DNA from: Belliella filtrata | GTDB lineage: Bacteria > Bacteroidota > Bacteroidia > Cytophagales > Cyclobacteriaceae | Assembly: GCF_022549775.1 (NCBI RefSeq) | Contig: NZ_JAKZGP010000013.1 | Location: 1-64,000 of the forward strand | DNA length: 64,000 bases | Reading direction: 5' to 3' | Shown here: positions 25,124-34,177 of the stretch, in pieces | How the letters are laid out: each line of letters starts with the position of its first letter | How positions within the stretch are numbered: position 1 is the first letter of the stretch | Translations under genes and position numbers: made by a program | Notes under the pieces: generated by a model | Told to the model about the DNA's origin: nothing | Seen by the model: only the letters and a program-made list of their open reading frames with translations | Databases searched by the model: none

Positions 25124-26593
25124 TCATTTTTTTGAAATTTTCAACCTTGAAGGCTTTACAAAATCCTTTTTCATTTTCTCAGGAAGTAGGAATACCTGGC
25201 CTTTCTTATTGGCGAAGTAGAGTTTCGAAATATCATGTTTTTTACCATGTCCATCTGCCCAGAACGCATAGAAATCATCATGAACATTGACAGGTCTCCT
25301 TGCATATGAATGATTGCGTTCGCTATTGCTTGTCATTGTTTTGCGCTTCCAATTTTCACCTTGATCTGAGCTTGACCAAAGCACCATTTCACCACCTGTA
25401 TTATAAGCCTGAGGCCCTGGAGAAGTAGGACCGATTACTATCCAATCACCTTTGGAATCTACATAGAGCGAGCCCATATCATAGTTATTGTCAGAGTCTG
25501 CTAAGTGCTTAATATCCCAGGCAGACCCGGTAAATCGCGCGGTAAACCATGACCTCGGCCCATTTGAAGGGCCTGATTGGTAGCCTTTACTCGTGAGATA
25601 CAAAATGATGGGGTGACCCTCTCGGTCATAAGTCAGGTCATTGATGTATACATTCAACCCTAAAGAACTATAGTCTTTTACCAAAGCCGAATTATTAATG
25701 TCTTTCAGTGGGATTTCCTGTGTTTCTCCAAAAACATTTTGCCAAGTTTTCCCAAAATCACTTGTCTGTAGGTAGTACAGATTCGTTCTGTAATTGAGTC
25801 CATTTTCACCTTCTTTGTAAGGATGAAAATTGAATGTGGTTCCGACAGTATTTTCATATTGGCCACTTGTCTGATAATGACCCTCCTCAATGATTGCCAA
25901 ATCCTTCCATTCAGAATAGGTGACACCATCCTCGCTAGTCATAAAACCAATAGTTCTCCTTGGCTTAGAAGGCTGGTTGGGAATCACATTTCGATCATAA
26001 TGCGTAAAAAGGTTCAAGAAGCCATTGCCTTTTTGATACCAAGTCTGTAGATAGGAAAAATTATTCATAGCCACATTTTCTCCTTCTACCTCTTTAGTAG
26101 CAAAGACCTGTTCAAACTCGGAAATATCATATGGCTTGGAGCTCTTATGAATGTAAGCTGGTGTATTGGTTCCATGTGCAGTTGAAAAAATCCAGATGTA
26201 GCCTTCATCATCCATGTTCATCACGGGATTATCGTGTGCATTGTCAGTTTTCTTATCCAAAACAATCGTAGGTTTTGGTACTTTTTTACTTTTATGGTCA
26301 AAAAATGAAACTGCATGAAGCAAGGTTTTACCTTCTAGGTCCGAGCCTCCATAGCAGAAAAAGGTCTTATTTACTTCTTTTACATAAATTGAAAATGGGT
26401 AATGGTTTGCAGGATAAGTCCCAAGACCACCGCTGTATTTGTAGACGTACTCATCATTAGATGGCTGATCACTATACCAAATCCCCCGATACCCGTCATC
26501 CTTGACATTTAAAGTCAATACTTCCTGGGCAAAAAGTTCTGAATTTTGAATAATCAAAACTATTAAAACACTTAGTAATAGGGTAAGTCTCAT
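25124..26593 (-). CDS. BNR_4 beta-propeller protein, probable secreted polysaccharide lyase
   Basis: A 489-aa exported protein (signal peptide about 1-22, ending LFAQ). The N-terminal block DDGYRGIWY ... KYSGGLGTYPANHYPFS is characteristic of BNR_4-type seven-bladed propellers, the fold used by polysaccharide lyases of families such as PL24, PL25 and PL42. Asp-box-like turns (SSDQGENW, TSDFGKTW, SEDGVTYS) mark individual blades. With GH88 in the same locus, a lyase that cuts next to a uronic acid is the best guess; the exact family and glycan (rhamnose-uronate type, for example) cannot be settled by eye. It follows susD after 138 bp. Confidence 0.78.
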   Translation of the reverse strand: MRLTLLLSVLIVLIIQNSELFAQEVLTLNVKDDGYRGIWYSDQPSNDEYVYKYSGGLGTYPANHYPFSIYVKEVNKTFFCYGGSDLEGKTLLHAVSFFDHKSKKVPKPTIVLDKKTDNAHDNPVMNMDDEGYIWIFSTAHGTNTPAYIHKSSKPYDISEFEQVFATKEVEGENVAMNNFSYLQTWYQKGNGFLNLFTHYDRNVIPNQPSKPRRTIGFMTSEDGVTYSEWKDLAIIEEGHYQTSGQYENTVGTTFNFHPYKEGENGLNYRTNLYYLQTSDFGKTWQNVFGETQEIPLKDINNSALVKDYSSLGLNVYINDLTYDREGHPIILYLTSKGYQSGPSNGPRSWFTARFTGSAWDIKHLADSDNNYDMGSLYVDSKGDWIVIGPTSPGPQAYNTGGEMVLWSSSDQGENWKRKTMTSNSERNHSYARRPVNVHDDFYAFWADGHGKKHDISKLYFANKKGQVFLLPEKMKKDFVKPSRLKISKK

Positions 26594-26674
26594 ACTGATT
26601 TCAGATTCAAATTAGTCAATGGGATTCCAGTCCACGAAATCAATTTTGATTTTGAGGACAAAAGTGTGATCATT

Positions 26675-26703
26675 CCCGCCACTCCACCGAAATGGAGCAG
26701 CAG
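26675..26703 (-). other. Intercistronic hairpin between susD and lyase gene
   Basis: CTCCA (26682-26686) and TGGAG (26693-26697) form a short stem that CCC/GGG at the outside can extend across an internal loop. It has no T-tract. It may set different expression levels for susCD and the enzyme genes. Confidence 0.35.
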
Positions 26704-26731
26704 GGATAATCGTGTTCTATGTGGGATTTAT

Positions 26732-28195
26732 TTAGTAATTCGGATTCTGGGAAATTTTCGTAGGATTAATGTCAATCTGACTCTGCGGAATAGGGAATAT
26801 TGACATATGAGGCTGCATTCCTTTGTCGGTTAGAAATGCTAAAGCCCTGTCAGTCCTTATCAAATCAAACCATCGGTGCCCTTCGAATGCTAATTCCACC
26901 CTTCTTTCTTGCTCGATGGCAAGCCTGAATGCTTCTTGATTTGGAAGACTAAGATTTGGATTTGAATTTGAACTTGTCTTGCTAGGCAATCCTGCTCTAT
27001 TCCTGATTTGGTTCAAGTAATCAAATGCAGGACCATCCGCTACATACCCTTGCTCGTTCAATGCCTCGGCATACATCAAAAGCACATCAGCATACCTCAA
27101 TACGATCCAATTATTGTCACTATCAAGGTTGGCAGCAGGAGTACCGGAATACTTTATTACATAATTATGATTTACAGTATTTCCATTTAGCACATAACTT
27201 GTGCGCATAGAAGCTTCTTTTCTTAAATCATTATCCTCATAAGCATTACTCATTTCTCCAGTAGGAATATTTTGTCCTAAGGGATTACCTACAGAAACCA
27301 CAGCTGTACCTGAGCCTATTGGTGCAAACTGATTTGCGAATGGGCTTCCTTCGCCGCTAGAGCTACTTTTGAACTGAACTTCAAAAATAGATTCGGCATT
27401 GTTCTGATTTGCTGCTCCAAAGATCAATGCGTAGTCAGGTAAAATTTGATAACCTGTCTGAGCAGATGCGTCAATTAACTCTTTTAACTTTTGAGCTGCC
27501 TCTGGATAATTTCGAAGTGTAAGGTAAACTTTCCCTAAAAGTGCCATTGCAGCTCCTTTGGTTGCCCTACCAATGTCTCCTCCACTGTAAGTAAATGGCA
27601 AAGATTCTTCAGCGTCAATTAGGTCAGATATGATTTGAGTATAAACATTTTCCACAGGCTCTCTTCCATAATCATAACCTTGTTGGGGATTATTGATGAC
27701 TGTTAAGACCAACGGCACATCTCCAAAAATCCTCACCAGGTTGAAATACATTAAAGCCCTCAAGAATTTAGCCTCCCCGATAAACCTGGTTTTCAAATTT
27801 TGATCCATTGGTACATCATTTATCTTTTCGATAACGATGTTTGCTGATTGGATACCTTGATAATGAGCATTCCAAGTATTGGCACTGATAGAGTTTACTG
27901 CCACATTTGTAAAATCGTCTACTGCTTGTAAATCCGCACCTGCATTAGGGTTGGTGATTTCAGTATTATCAGACCGCATATCCCCAATCACATGCATTGA
28001 TGAATAATACTGCCCTCCATACTGGAGAGCACCGTACACAGCGGTGAGTGCACTCCTCATATCGTCAGCATTTCTATAGAAGTTATTGCTATTTAGTTGT
28101 GAGATTGGTGCTCTATCTATAAAATCTTCACTACAACTTGTTACTGTTAATAACCCAGCTATTCCAATTATCAATAAGTTTTTAATATTTTTCAT
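26732..28195 (-). CDS. SusD/RagB family outer-membrane lipoprotein (locus 2)
   Basis: A 487-aa SusD-type glycan-binding lipoprotein. I take the ATG at 28195 rather than the GTG one codon earlier. The lipobox TSC (Cys20 in LLTVTSCSED) gives surface anchoring. Family blocks include FLRALMYFNLVRIFGDVPLV, IVLRYADVLLMYAEALNE, RRVELAFEGHRWFDLIRT and the terminal NPNY. It pairs with the SusC encoded 12 bp upstream to bind and import oligosaccharide. The short inverted repeat after its stop separates it from the lyase-like gene. Confidence 0.94.
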   Translation of the reverse strand: MKNIKNLLIIGIAGLLTVTSCSEDFIDRAPISQLNSNNFYRNADDMRSALTAVYGALQYGGQYYSSMHVIGDMRSDNTEITNPNAGADLQAVDDFTNVAVNSISANTWNAHYQGIQSANIVIEKINDVPMDQNLKTRFIGEAKFLRALMYFNLVRIFGDVPLVLTVINNPQQGYDYGREPVENVYTQIISDLIDAEESLPFTYSGGDIGRATKGAAMALLGKVYLTLRNYPEAAQKLKELIDASAQTGYQILPDYALIFGAANQNNAESIFEVQFKSSSSGEGSPFANQFAPIGSGTAVVSVGNPLGQNIPTGEMSNAYEDNDLRKEASMRTSYVLNGNTVNHNYVIKYSGTPAANLDSDNNWIVLRYADVLLMYAEALNEQGYVADGPAFDYLNQIRNRAGLPSKTSSNSNPNLSLPNQEAFRLAIEQERRVELAFEGHRWFDLIRTDRALAFLTDKGMQPHMSIFPIPQSQIDINPTKISQNPNY

Positions 28196-28207
28196 CACTA
28201 TATCTAT

Positions 28208-31200
28208 TTAGAAGCCAAAGTTTAAACCAAACATAAATGAGCGGGCAAGGGGATACCCCCCAGCATCAACCCCTGGCACCAATGGACTACCTCCTTGTGC
28301 ACTTACTTCTGGATTGAACCCTTCATACTTCGTAAAAGTGAAGGCATTTTGTACAGTAAAATTCACCCTCGCATTTGAAACCTTAAACCTATCCAATAGT
28401 GTAGAAGGTAATGTATAGCCCAAAGTGATGTTTCTGATTCTTAGAAATGAACCATCTTCTACAAATAAGGAAGTGATATTATTCACAACATTACTCCCTG
28501 CATAAGCATTGAAATTTCTATCTATCATTGGAGACACACCATCTCCTTGATCAGCTTCAGACTTCCATCCATTTGAAGCACTACGCAATACATTGTAAGA
28601 ACCAGCATAATTGGCGTAATACCTTCTTGCTGCATTGAGTACTTCAAAACCTTGTACACCTTGTAGGGTAAATGAAAAATCAATGTTCTTGTAAGCAAAA
28701 GTATTGGTCATACCATAGGTGAAATCAGGGAATGGACTACCCAGAACGGTCCTATCATTTGCATCTATAACTCCATCACCATTCACATCTTCAAACTTCA
28801 ACTGACCAGGCCTTGATTGCACTGTTCCATTTCCATTCAAGATTACTGCACTGTTCTCAATATCTTGTTGATTTTGGTAAACGCCTATCACATTGAAACC
28901 AAAAAAGCTTCCTGGAGGAGAACCGATCTGTGTGATGTGGGTCGGTGCTGTCGCCGAAGTTGCCTGTCTTGAAATGATTGGTGAGCCATCTGGGCCGAGT
29001 GCCAATACCTTGATATCATTGGTAGAAATATTGAAATCAGTAGTCCATTTAAATGCCTTGACCATATTTCTACTTGTAAGTGTATATTCAAATCCCTTAT
29101 TTTGGATTTCACCAATATTTTGCAAAGCTGTAGCGTAACCTGTTAAGGTAGGAACTGGAACATTCAATAAAAGGTCTGAGGTTCTTTTGTTGTAGTAATC
29201 AAAGGACATATAGAATCTATCCCCAAACAAACCAAACTCCAAACCTATATCCAATTGCTTGTTTCTCTCCCAACCCAACCTGCTATTCGGTATATTGGTC
29301 AACCTGATACCGTTATTCAATGTGCCTGAGCCTGTCCCAAAAGGATAATTTTCTGGCCCAGTAAGACCAATTGAACCGTAATTGGTAATAAAGTTATTTC
29401 CTGTAAGTCCATAACTTGATCTCAATCTCAACTCAGAAATCCAACTAACATCCTTCATGAAGTGCTCTTCGGAAAGCCTCCACCCAAGAGAAATGGACGG
29501 AAATACTCCCCATCTATTTTCTGACCCAAACCTTGATGAACCATCTCTTCTCACTGTACCTGTAAGCAAATACCTGTTATCAAAGCTGTAATTAATCCTT
29601 GCCAAATATGAAATCAACGACCACTCTTCTTTTGAAGACAATGCACTGGTAATCAAACCCGCAGCATTCATCGTCTTGATTTCGTCGTTAGGGAAATTTG
29701 TTCCATTGATTCTGTTGAAATCAAACTGTTCTTGCTGAATGGTATAGCCTGCTACGACGTCAAATGAATGCTTTTCCAAAGATTTTGAATAGCTCAATGT
29801 AAATTCAGATAACCAATTTCTTGTTTCTGAAGTTGTATTCGTTCCAGTAGCTGGTTTAGTTGGATTCACACTGTTTGGATTGATGATAGAGGAGCTAAAA
29901 ATATCTTCTCTAAAACTTCTCATATCAGCACCCACAAGCGTTTTGAAATTCAAATTGTCAACAATATTAATTTCTGCAAATGCTGTACCTAACAACCGAA
30001 GATTACTCTGCTGGTGAAAGTATTCGTTTGCAATTTTCACTGGATTATCTACCTCACTTGTACCTATGCCTTGTCCAGTAATTTGCGTATAATTTCCATT
30101 TTCATCATAAGGAGTCAAGTGTGGGCCAGCTGTAATAGCAGATTGAATGATTCCACCACCTTGCCAGTTGCCTTCAGCTAATGATTGATTGGAAAAGGTG
30201 TAAGATGGTGTAATATTTGCACCGACTTTAATTCTATCATTTACTTTTGAATCGACATTTACTCGAAATGAGTATCTCTTTAAGTCTGAATTGATTATAA
30301 CCCCTTCCTGATTTAAGTAACCTCCAGAAATAAAATATTTTGTCTTGTCATTACCTCCAGAAAAATTCAACTGATAATTACTCATTTTTGCGGTTCTAAA
30401 AATCTCATCTTGCCAATTGGTTCCTTCCCCCAAAGATTCTGGATCACTGAATTGCTCTGGCAATAAATACATTACATTGTTTAATCTAACAGCGTTTGGG
30501 TCAGAAGCAGACCTGCCCGGAGCTGAATTAACCCATGCATTGTTTCTGGCCTCATTGATATAGCTAGCAAATTCAGTTGCATTCAACACATCTAATTGTC
30601 TTTCAACTTGCTGAATACCAGTACTGAGGCTAAAATCTATCTTTGAAACTCCAGATTTTCCCGACTTGGTTGTAATCAAAACCACACCATTTGATCCTCG
30701 CGACCCATATATGGCTGTAGCAGAGGCATCCTTAAGAACCTGAATATCTGCAATATCATTTGGATTGATTGTATTTAAAGGATTGTTCCTTTGATCAAAA
30801 TCATTGGTAACTGGAAATCCATCAACAACATAAAGCGGCTCATTACCTGCCGTCAAGGATCCTGCTCCTCTAATTCTTACTGTAGCGCCTCCTCCAGGAG
30901 CACCAGTGGCTTGAGTCACTTGAACACCCGCCATTTGTGCAATCATAGCTTGATCTAAACTTGTGATTGGCTGGTCTTCAATCTGCCTTGAACTCATAGA
31001 GCTTACTGCACCCGTGATATCTCTTTTTTGTTGGGTTCCATACCCTACTACCACAAATTCTTCTAGGTCACTTTCTTCCTTTCTCAGCGTCACATCAATG
31101 CTATTTGAGGAACCAACTACTCGCCTTTCTCTTTGAAAACCCAAAAATGAAAAAACCAAAGTCTGCCCTTCATTAGCCTCTATTTCATAAAAACCATCAA

Positions 31201-31699
31201 TATCTGTAACTGTACCATTGGAAGTCCCTTCCACCATGACTGTCACACCAGGTACAGGATCTCCCAAATCATCAAGCACCTTTCCTGAAACCGTCAAAAA
31301 TTCAATTTCAATAACTTTAACCCTTTTTGTTTGCTTGTCTGCATTTAATATTACGCTGATCGTATTATTCACTTGCTTGAAACTCAAATCCGTCTGCTTT
31401 GCTATCTGTAAAAGATAGTCTTCTACACTGCCTGAGTTTGTGACCAGCGCTATGTTAGAACTTGTTTTTATTGCTTGATCTGTGTAGAAAAATTTGAAGT
31501 CTGTTTTATTCTCTGTCTCTTTAAAAAATTGTGCAAGCGTATAATTCCTTTTTTCCAATTTCAAGAATACCTGATCGATACTCTTTACCTGTGCTTTCGA
31601 TGTGTTTGCCATTAAGGGGCCCAATGTCAAACAGAGCAATGCAACTCCTTTCAATATTAACTTGATTGACATAATTACCGCTAGTAATATTTTTTTCAT
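28208..31699 (-). CDS. SusC/RagA TonB-dependent transporter with STN domain (locus 2)
   Basis: A 1163-aa outer-membrane transporter. The signal peptide runs to about residue 37 (MANTSKAQ). The order of domains is STN (about 45-115, starting VFLKLEKRNYTLAQFF), carboxypeptidase-regulatory-like domain (about 130-215, FLTVSGKVLDDLGDPVPGVTV), plug (VGYGTQQKRDITGAVSS, VRIRGAGSL, YVVDGFPV) and a barrel ending FGLNFGF. Met10 is an alternative start. The STN domain predicts signalling to the FecR protein encoded upstream. A 151-bp gap between fecR and this gene carries the antisense terminator described separately. Confidence 0.95.
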   Translation of the reverse strand: MKKILLAVIMSIKLILKGVALLCLTLGPLMANTSKAQVKSIDQVFLKLEKRNYTLAQFFKETENKTDFKFFYTDQAIKTSSNIALVTNSGSVEDYLLQIAKQTDLSFKQVNNTISVILNADKQTKRVKVIEIEFLTVSGKVLDDLGDPVPGVTVMVEGTSNGTVTDIDGFYEIEANEGQTLVFSFLGFQRERRVVGSSNSIDVTLRKEESDLEEFVVVGYGTQQKRDITGAVSSMSSRQIEDQPITSLDQAMIAQMAGVQVTQATGAPGGGATVRIRGAGSLTAGNEPLYVVDGFPVTNDFDQRNNPLNTINPNDIADIQVLKDASATAIYGSRGSNGVVLITTKSGKSGVSKIDFSLSTGIQQVERQLDVLNATEFASYINEARNNAWVNSAPGRSASDPNAVRLNNVMYLLPEQFSDPESLGEGTNWQDEIFRTAKMSNYQLNFSGGNDKTKYFISGGYLNQEGVIINSDLKRYSFRVNVDSKVNDRIKVGANITPSYTFSNQSLAEGNWQGGGIIQSAITAGPHLTPYDENGNYTQITGQGIGTSEVDNPVKIANEYFHQQSNLRLLGTAFAEINIVDNLNFKTLVGADMRSFREDIFSSSIINPNSVNPTKPATGTNTTSETRNWLSEFTLSYSKSLEKHSFDVVAGYTIQQEQFDFNRINGTNFPNDEIKTMNAAGLITSALSSKEEWSLISYLARINYSFDNRYLLTGTVRRDGSSRFGSENRWGVFPSISLGWRLSEEHFMKDVSWISELRLRSSYGLTGNNFITNYGSIGLTGPENYPFGTGSGTLNNGIRLTNIPNSRLGWERNKQLDIGLEFGLFGDRFYMSFDYYNKRTSDLLLNVPVPTLTGYATALQNIGEIQNKGFEYTLTSRNMVKAFKWTTDFNISTNDIKVLALGPDGSPIISRQATSATAPTHITQIGSPPGSFFGFNVIGVYQNQQDIENSAVILNGNGTVQSRPGQLKFEDVNGDGVIDANDRTVLGSPFPDFTYGMTNTFAYKNIDFSFTLQGVQGFEVLNAARRYYANYAGSYNVLRSASNGWKSEADQGDGVSPMIDRNFNAYAGSNVVNNITSLFVEDGSFLRIRNITLGYTLPSTLLDRFKVSNARVNFTVQNAFTFTKYEGFNPEVSAQGGSPLVPGVDAGGYPLARSFMFGLNFGF

Positions 31700-31712
31700 A
31701 TTTTTGGAAGTA

Positions 31713-31823
31713 GTAAATGAAACATTGATTTTAACTATGAATAGCAGCTACCACACGTCTTTTCATAGCTTATTAAGATTTGATGTTTGCAGGGACGTAT
31801 TCGCAGTACGTTCCTGTTTTTTT
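31713..31823 (+). ncRNA. Candidate cis-antisense small RNA opposite the susC leader (locus 2)
   Basis: TATTTTTG at 31699-31706 on the plus strand is a perfect TAnnTTTG -7 element, overlapping the susC start codon; no good -33 TTTG is placed upstream. Transcription from it would begin near 31713 and meet a textbook terminator ending at 31823, giving about 111 nt complementary to the whole susC leader. No plus-strand protein gene is nearby. In Bacteroides, PUL-linked antisense RNAs of the DonS type lie in this position and repress susC. Existence here is inference; the 5' end is approximate. Confidence 0.4.
31790..31823 (+). terminator. Rho-independent terminator on the antisense strand
   Basis: CAGGGACGTA (31790-31799) pairs with TACGTTCCTG (31807-31816, one G-U) around a 7-nt loop and is followed by seven T (31817-31823). 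On the operon strand the same stem has an A-C mismatch and is preceded by A rather than followed by T. It therefore terminates rightward, antisense transcription. Confidence 0.7.
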
Positions 31824-31850
31824 ATCAGTTTTTTTTATTCATAAGCCTAT

Positions 31851-32891
31851 TTATTTGAATTCTATTAGCACTTCTTTATCTTTCAATTTGTAATCAAAAC
31901 CTATAGAGGCACTCAGAACTTGAAGGACATTTTTGAGTGTTTCATTATTTTCAAATGTTCCTGATGCCAATAATTTCTTTTGCTTACCTCTAACGCTTAT
32001 CTGCACACCATACCATCGTTCAAGTATAGTTACCATTTCGTCTATAGAAGTCTCTTCGAACCTAAGTACACCATCCATCCAAAGGATCCTTTGATTGACA
32101 TCGACTATTTGTTTGTCCATCATAGACATATCTTTGGAAAGTACTGACTCCTCCCCTGGGTTGAGGATCAAGTAACCATCTTTATCCTCTAGGTTTAATT
32201 TCACACTACCCGTCAGTAAAGTGACGACTATCCTTTCTTTTGTGCTAAAAGAGGAAATATTAAAAGAAGTCCCCAGGGCAGTAGTTATAACCCCTCTAGA
32301 GGATACCCTGAATGGGTTTTTTTCATCTTTGGCGACATTGAAAAATGCCTCACCTTCCAGGGTAATGTACCGATCGGTGAGGAAATCCTCACTGTATGTA
32401 ATCCTACTCTCTGAATTAAGATATACCGTAGAGCCATCAGGAAGATGAATTTTTGTTTTTTGACCTGCGGGATTATACCTTTCTATAGTTTTTTTGGCTA
32501 ATACTTCATTTTTTGTATTTGATTTTTCAAAATCAAGTAGTGTAAATACCAGCATGGAACATATTCCAAAAATCAATAAAGAGGCAGCTATTCTTAACCA
32601 AACTGGCAACAAGCTTCTCCTACTCACTTTTTCTTTGAGCAATTGAGGTGTGGGGTATCCTTCCTTATTTTTGTTGATCTTATCCCATAAGGATTGGGAA
32701 TCCCATTCTTTATACTGTGAAGTTGGTGACTTCTCTGACCATAGTTGAAGTATCTCTGCTGACATAAACTCCTCGCCTTCTGATGTATTTAGCCACGCAA
32801 GTAGATCCCTTGCCTGTTCCTGAGTCAATTCACCATTAAAAAAATCTTCTATTTGCTTTCTTCGATCCATTTTTCTCTTTACTTGATACAT
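31851..32891 (-). CDS. FecR family anti-sigma factor (locus 2)
   Basis: A 346-aa inner-membrane anti-sigma regulator. It has a cytosolic N-terminal part (LTQEQARDLLAWLNTSEGEEF), one membrane helix at about 92-115 (LPVWLRIAASLLIFGICSML), a FecR domain (IHLPDGSTVYLNSESRITY ... LEGEAFFNVAKDE) and a C-terminal DUF4974/STN-like region. Two starts are possible: ATG at 32891 with GGAG just upstream, or ATG at 32870 with AAAGAG upstream. A gap of about 500 bp with a MITE-like element separates it from the sigma gene, unlike the tight spacing in locus 1. Confidence 0.9.
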   Translation of the reverse strand: MYQVKRKMDRRKQIEDFFNGELTQEQARDLLAWLNTSEGEEFMSAEILQLWSEKSPTSQYKEWDSQSLWDKINKNKEGYPTPQLLKEKVSRRSLLPVWLRIAASLLIFGICSMLVFTLLDFEKSNTKNEVLAKKTIERYNPAGQKTKIHLPDGSTVYLNSESRITYSEDFLTDRYITLEGEAFFNVAKDEKNPFRVSSRGVITTALGTSFNISSFSTKERIVVTLLTGSVKLNLEDKDGYLILNPGEESVLSKDMSMMDKQIVDVNQRILWMDGVLRFEETSIDEMVTILERWYGVQISVRGKQKKLLASGTFENNETLKNVLQVLSASIGFDYKLKDKEVLIEFK

Positions 32892-33015
32892 ATAGCTCCA
32901 AGTATTCGATTTTACTCACGCAACTTTGAAAAAAAGTGAAAAACACCTACTAAGTCACCGCATACAAGTGTAAACGGTTGACAAACAGCAGTTATATATT
33001 TAAAAATTTAAATTA

Positions 33016-33278
33016 GTGCGTGCTGAAAAACGCCATCTGGAGAATAATTCCTTTAAATTTTTACTGATACATCATTTAACAGGTATTGTCTTTTAAACTG
33101 GAGCAAACTTATTCCATGAGCTATCTGAATTTGCTTGCTCCAGAAAATTTCTAAACTCGAAATTTTCGAGATAGCCTCAGGCATACCATCTCCTTCATTG
33201 GACTCATTCGAAGTATAGGTTTACACCTTCATTCGTCCGCTTTGAATCTGGCATACTGGAGACTTTTTCAGCAAGCCC
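33016..33278. mobile_element. MITE-like element (263 bp) with terminal inverted repeats
   Basis: The left end GTGCGTGCTGAAAAA (33016-33030) and the inverted right end (33264-33278, read inward GGGCTTGCTGAAAAA) match at 13 of 15 positions. TTA flanks both sides (33013-33015, 33279-33281) as a likely target-site duplication. The interior has no coding frame but holds inverted repeats: CTGGAGCAA (33098-33106) with TTGCTCCAG (33135-33143), and CTCGAAA with TTTCGAG nearby. G/C-T-G-A-A-A-A-A ends resemble those of several Bacteroidota insertion sequences, so this may be a non-autonomous derivative or an IS remnant. The other bases of the 32892-33391 gap hold nothing I can identify. Confidence 0.6.
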
Positions 33279-33391
33279 TTAATCAGGGCTTAATCGATTG
33301 GGCTTAAAGAGACTGTAAGCATACCAAGTCGATATGCTAGTACTTCTTTATCTTCAATGAAAATATGGGGAAGAGCATTAAATTTATCTCT

Positions 33392-33997
33392 CTAAAAAAT
33401 AGCATCGATCATCAATAAGAAAATACTTGCTGAAATGATTTTAAGTTTTTGAAGCTTATCTTTGATACCTTTTGATGCGCGGAAAATTTGATTTTCTACA
33501 GTTCTTTTGGATAAGTTTAATTTTTCAGCGATTTCGTCTGTACTCAGATTTTCAAAATTCTTCAAAATAAACACCTGTTTTTGACCTGGAGGAAGTTTCT
33601 CTATAAGCGCTGAAGATACTTGATGAAAATCTGAATAAATCAAATCTAACTCAGGGTCACTATTCGTTTCAAAACTTATCAAAGGGATTTTGTACTTTTG
33701 ATAAGCAAAAAAGCGTGCTTCTTTCTTTGATTTTTTTATGACCAAAGAGCGCACAATAGCAATCATATAGGCATTGATGGAAAGTTCAGGATCAAGGTTG
33801 GCCCTTTTTTTCCAGATCTTCAAAAACACCTCTTGTACAACACCTTCGGCATCTTCATGGCAAAGGTTCATTTTTCTAGCAATGTGATACACCTTCTCTC
33901 CAAATAGCTGATAAAGCTTCCCAAAGGCTTTTTCATCCCCCTTAGAAAGATCCTCTACCAATTGACGAAGTGCTTGTTCTTTCATTTCCATTGCCAT
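33392..33997 (-). CDS. ECF-type RNA polymerase sigma factor (locus 2)
   Basis: A 201-aa FecI-like sigma factor. Region 2 is about 24-85 (FGKLYQLFGEKVYHIARKM ... DAEGVVQEVFLKIWKKR) and region 4 is about 130-185 (LPPGQKQVFILKNFENLSTDEIAEKLNLSKRTVENQ). A hydrophobic stretch closes the protein (IISASIFLLMIDAIF), which is common in this group. It should activate the susCD operon of locus 2 in response to the SusC STN / FecR relay. It heads the 17-kb leftward locus; the DUF6807 gene diverges from it. Confidence 0.92.
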   Translation of the reverse strand: MAMEMKEQALRQLVEDLSKGDEKAFGKLYQLFGEKVYHIARKMNLCHEDAEGVVQEVFLKIWKKRANLDPELSINAYMIAIVRSLVIKKSKKEARFFAYQKYKIPLISFETNSDPELDLIYSDFHQVSSALIEKLPPGQKQVFILKNFENLSTDEIAEKLNLSKRTVENQIFRASKGIKDKLQKLKIISASIFLLMIDAIF

Positions 33998-34128
33998 GAT
34001 ATAGCCATACGATCTATTGAGTACATTCCAAAGAAACTAATTATATTTCATCAATCAAAAAAAATTCCATGCAAGGTATATTTTTAATTCAACCCAACAC
34101 TTTATTTAATACAGTGATAAATTTTCCT

Positions 34129-34159
34129 TTTGATTCTTTGTATTCCATGTTTAAGTTTG
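34129..34159 (+). promoter_or_regulatory. Consensus Bacteroidota promoter for the DUF6807 gene
   Basis: TTTG (34129-34132), exactly 19 nt, then TAAGTTTG (34152-34159): a full match to TTTG-N19-TAnnTTTG. Transcription should start near 34166, leaving a leader of only about 12 nt before the ATG at 34178, and ruling out a longer protein. Confidence 0.75.
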
Positions 34160-34177
34160 GCAAATGACTTCAGAAAA

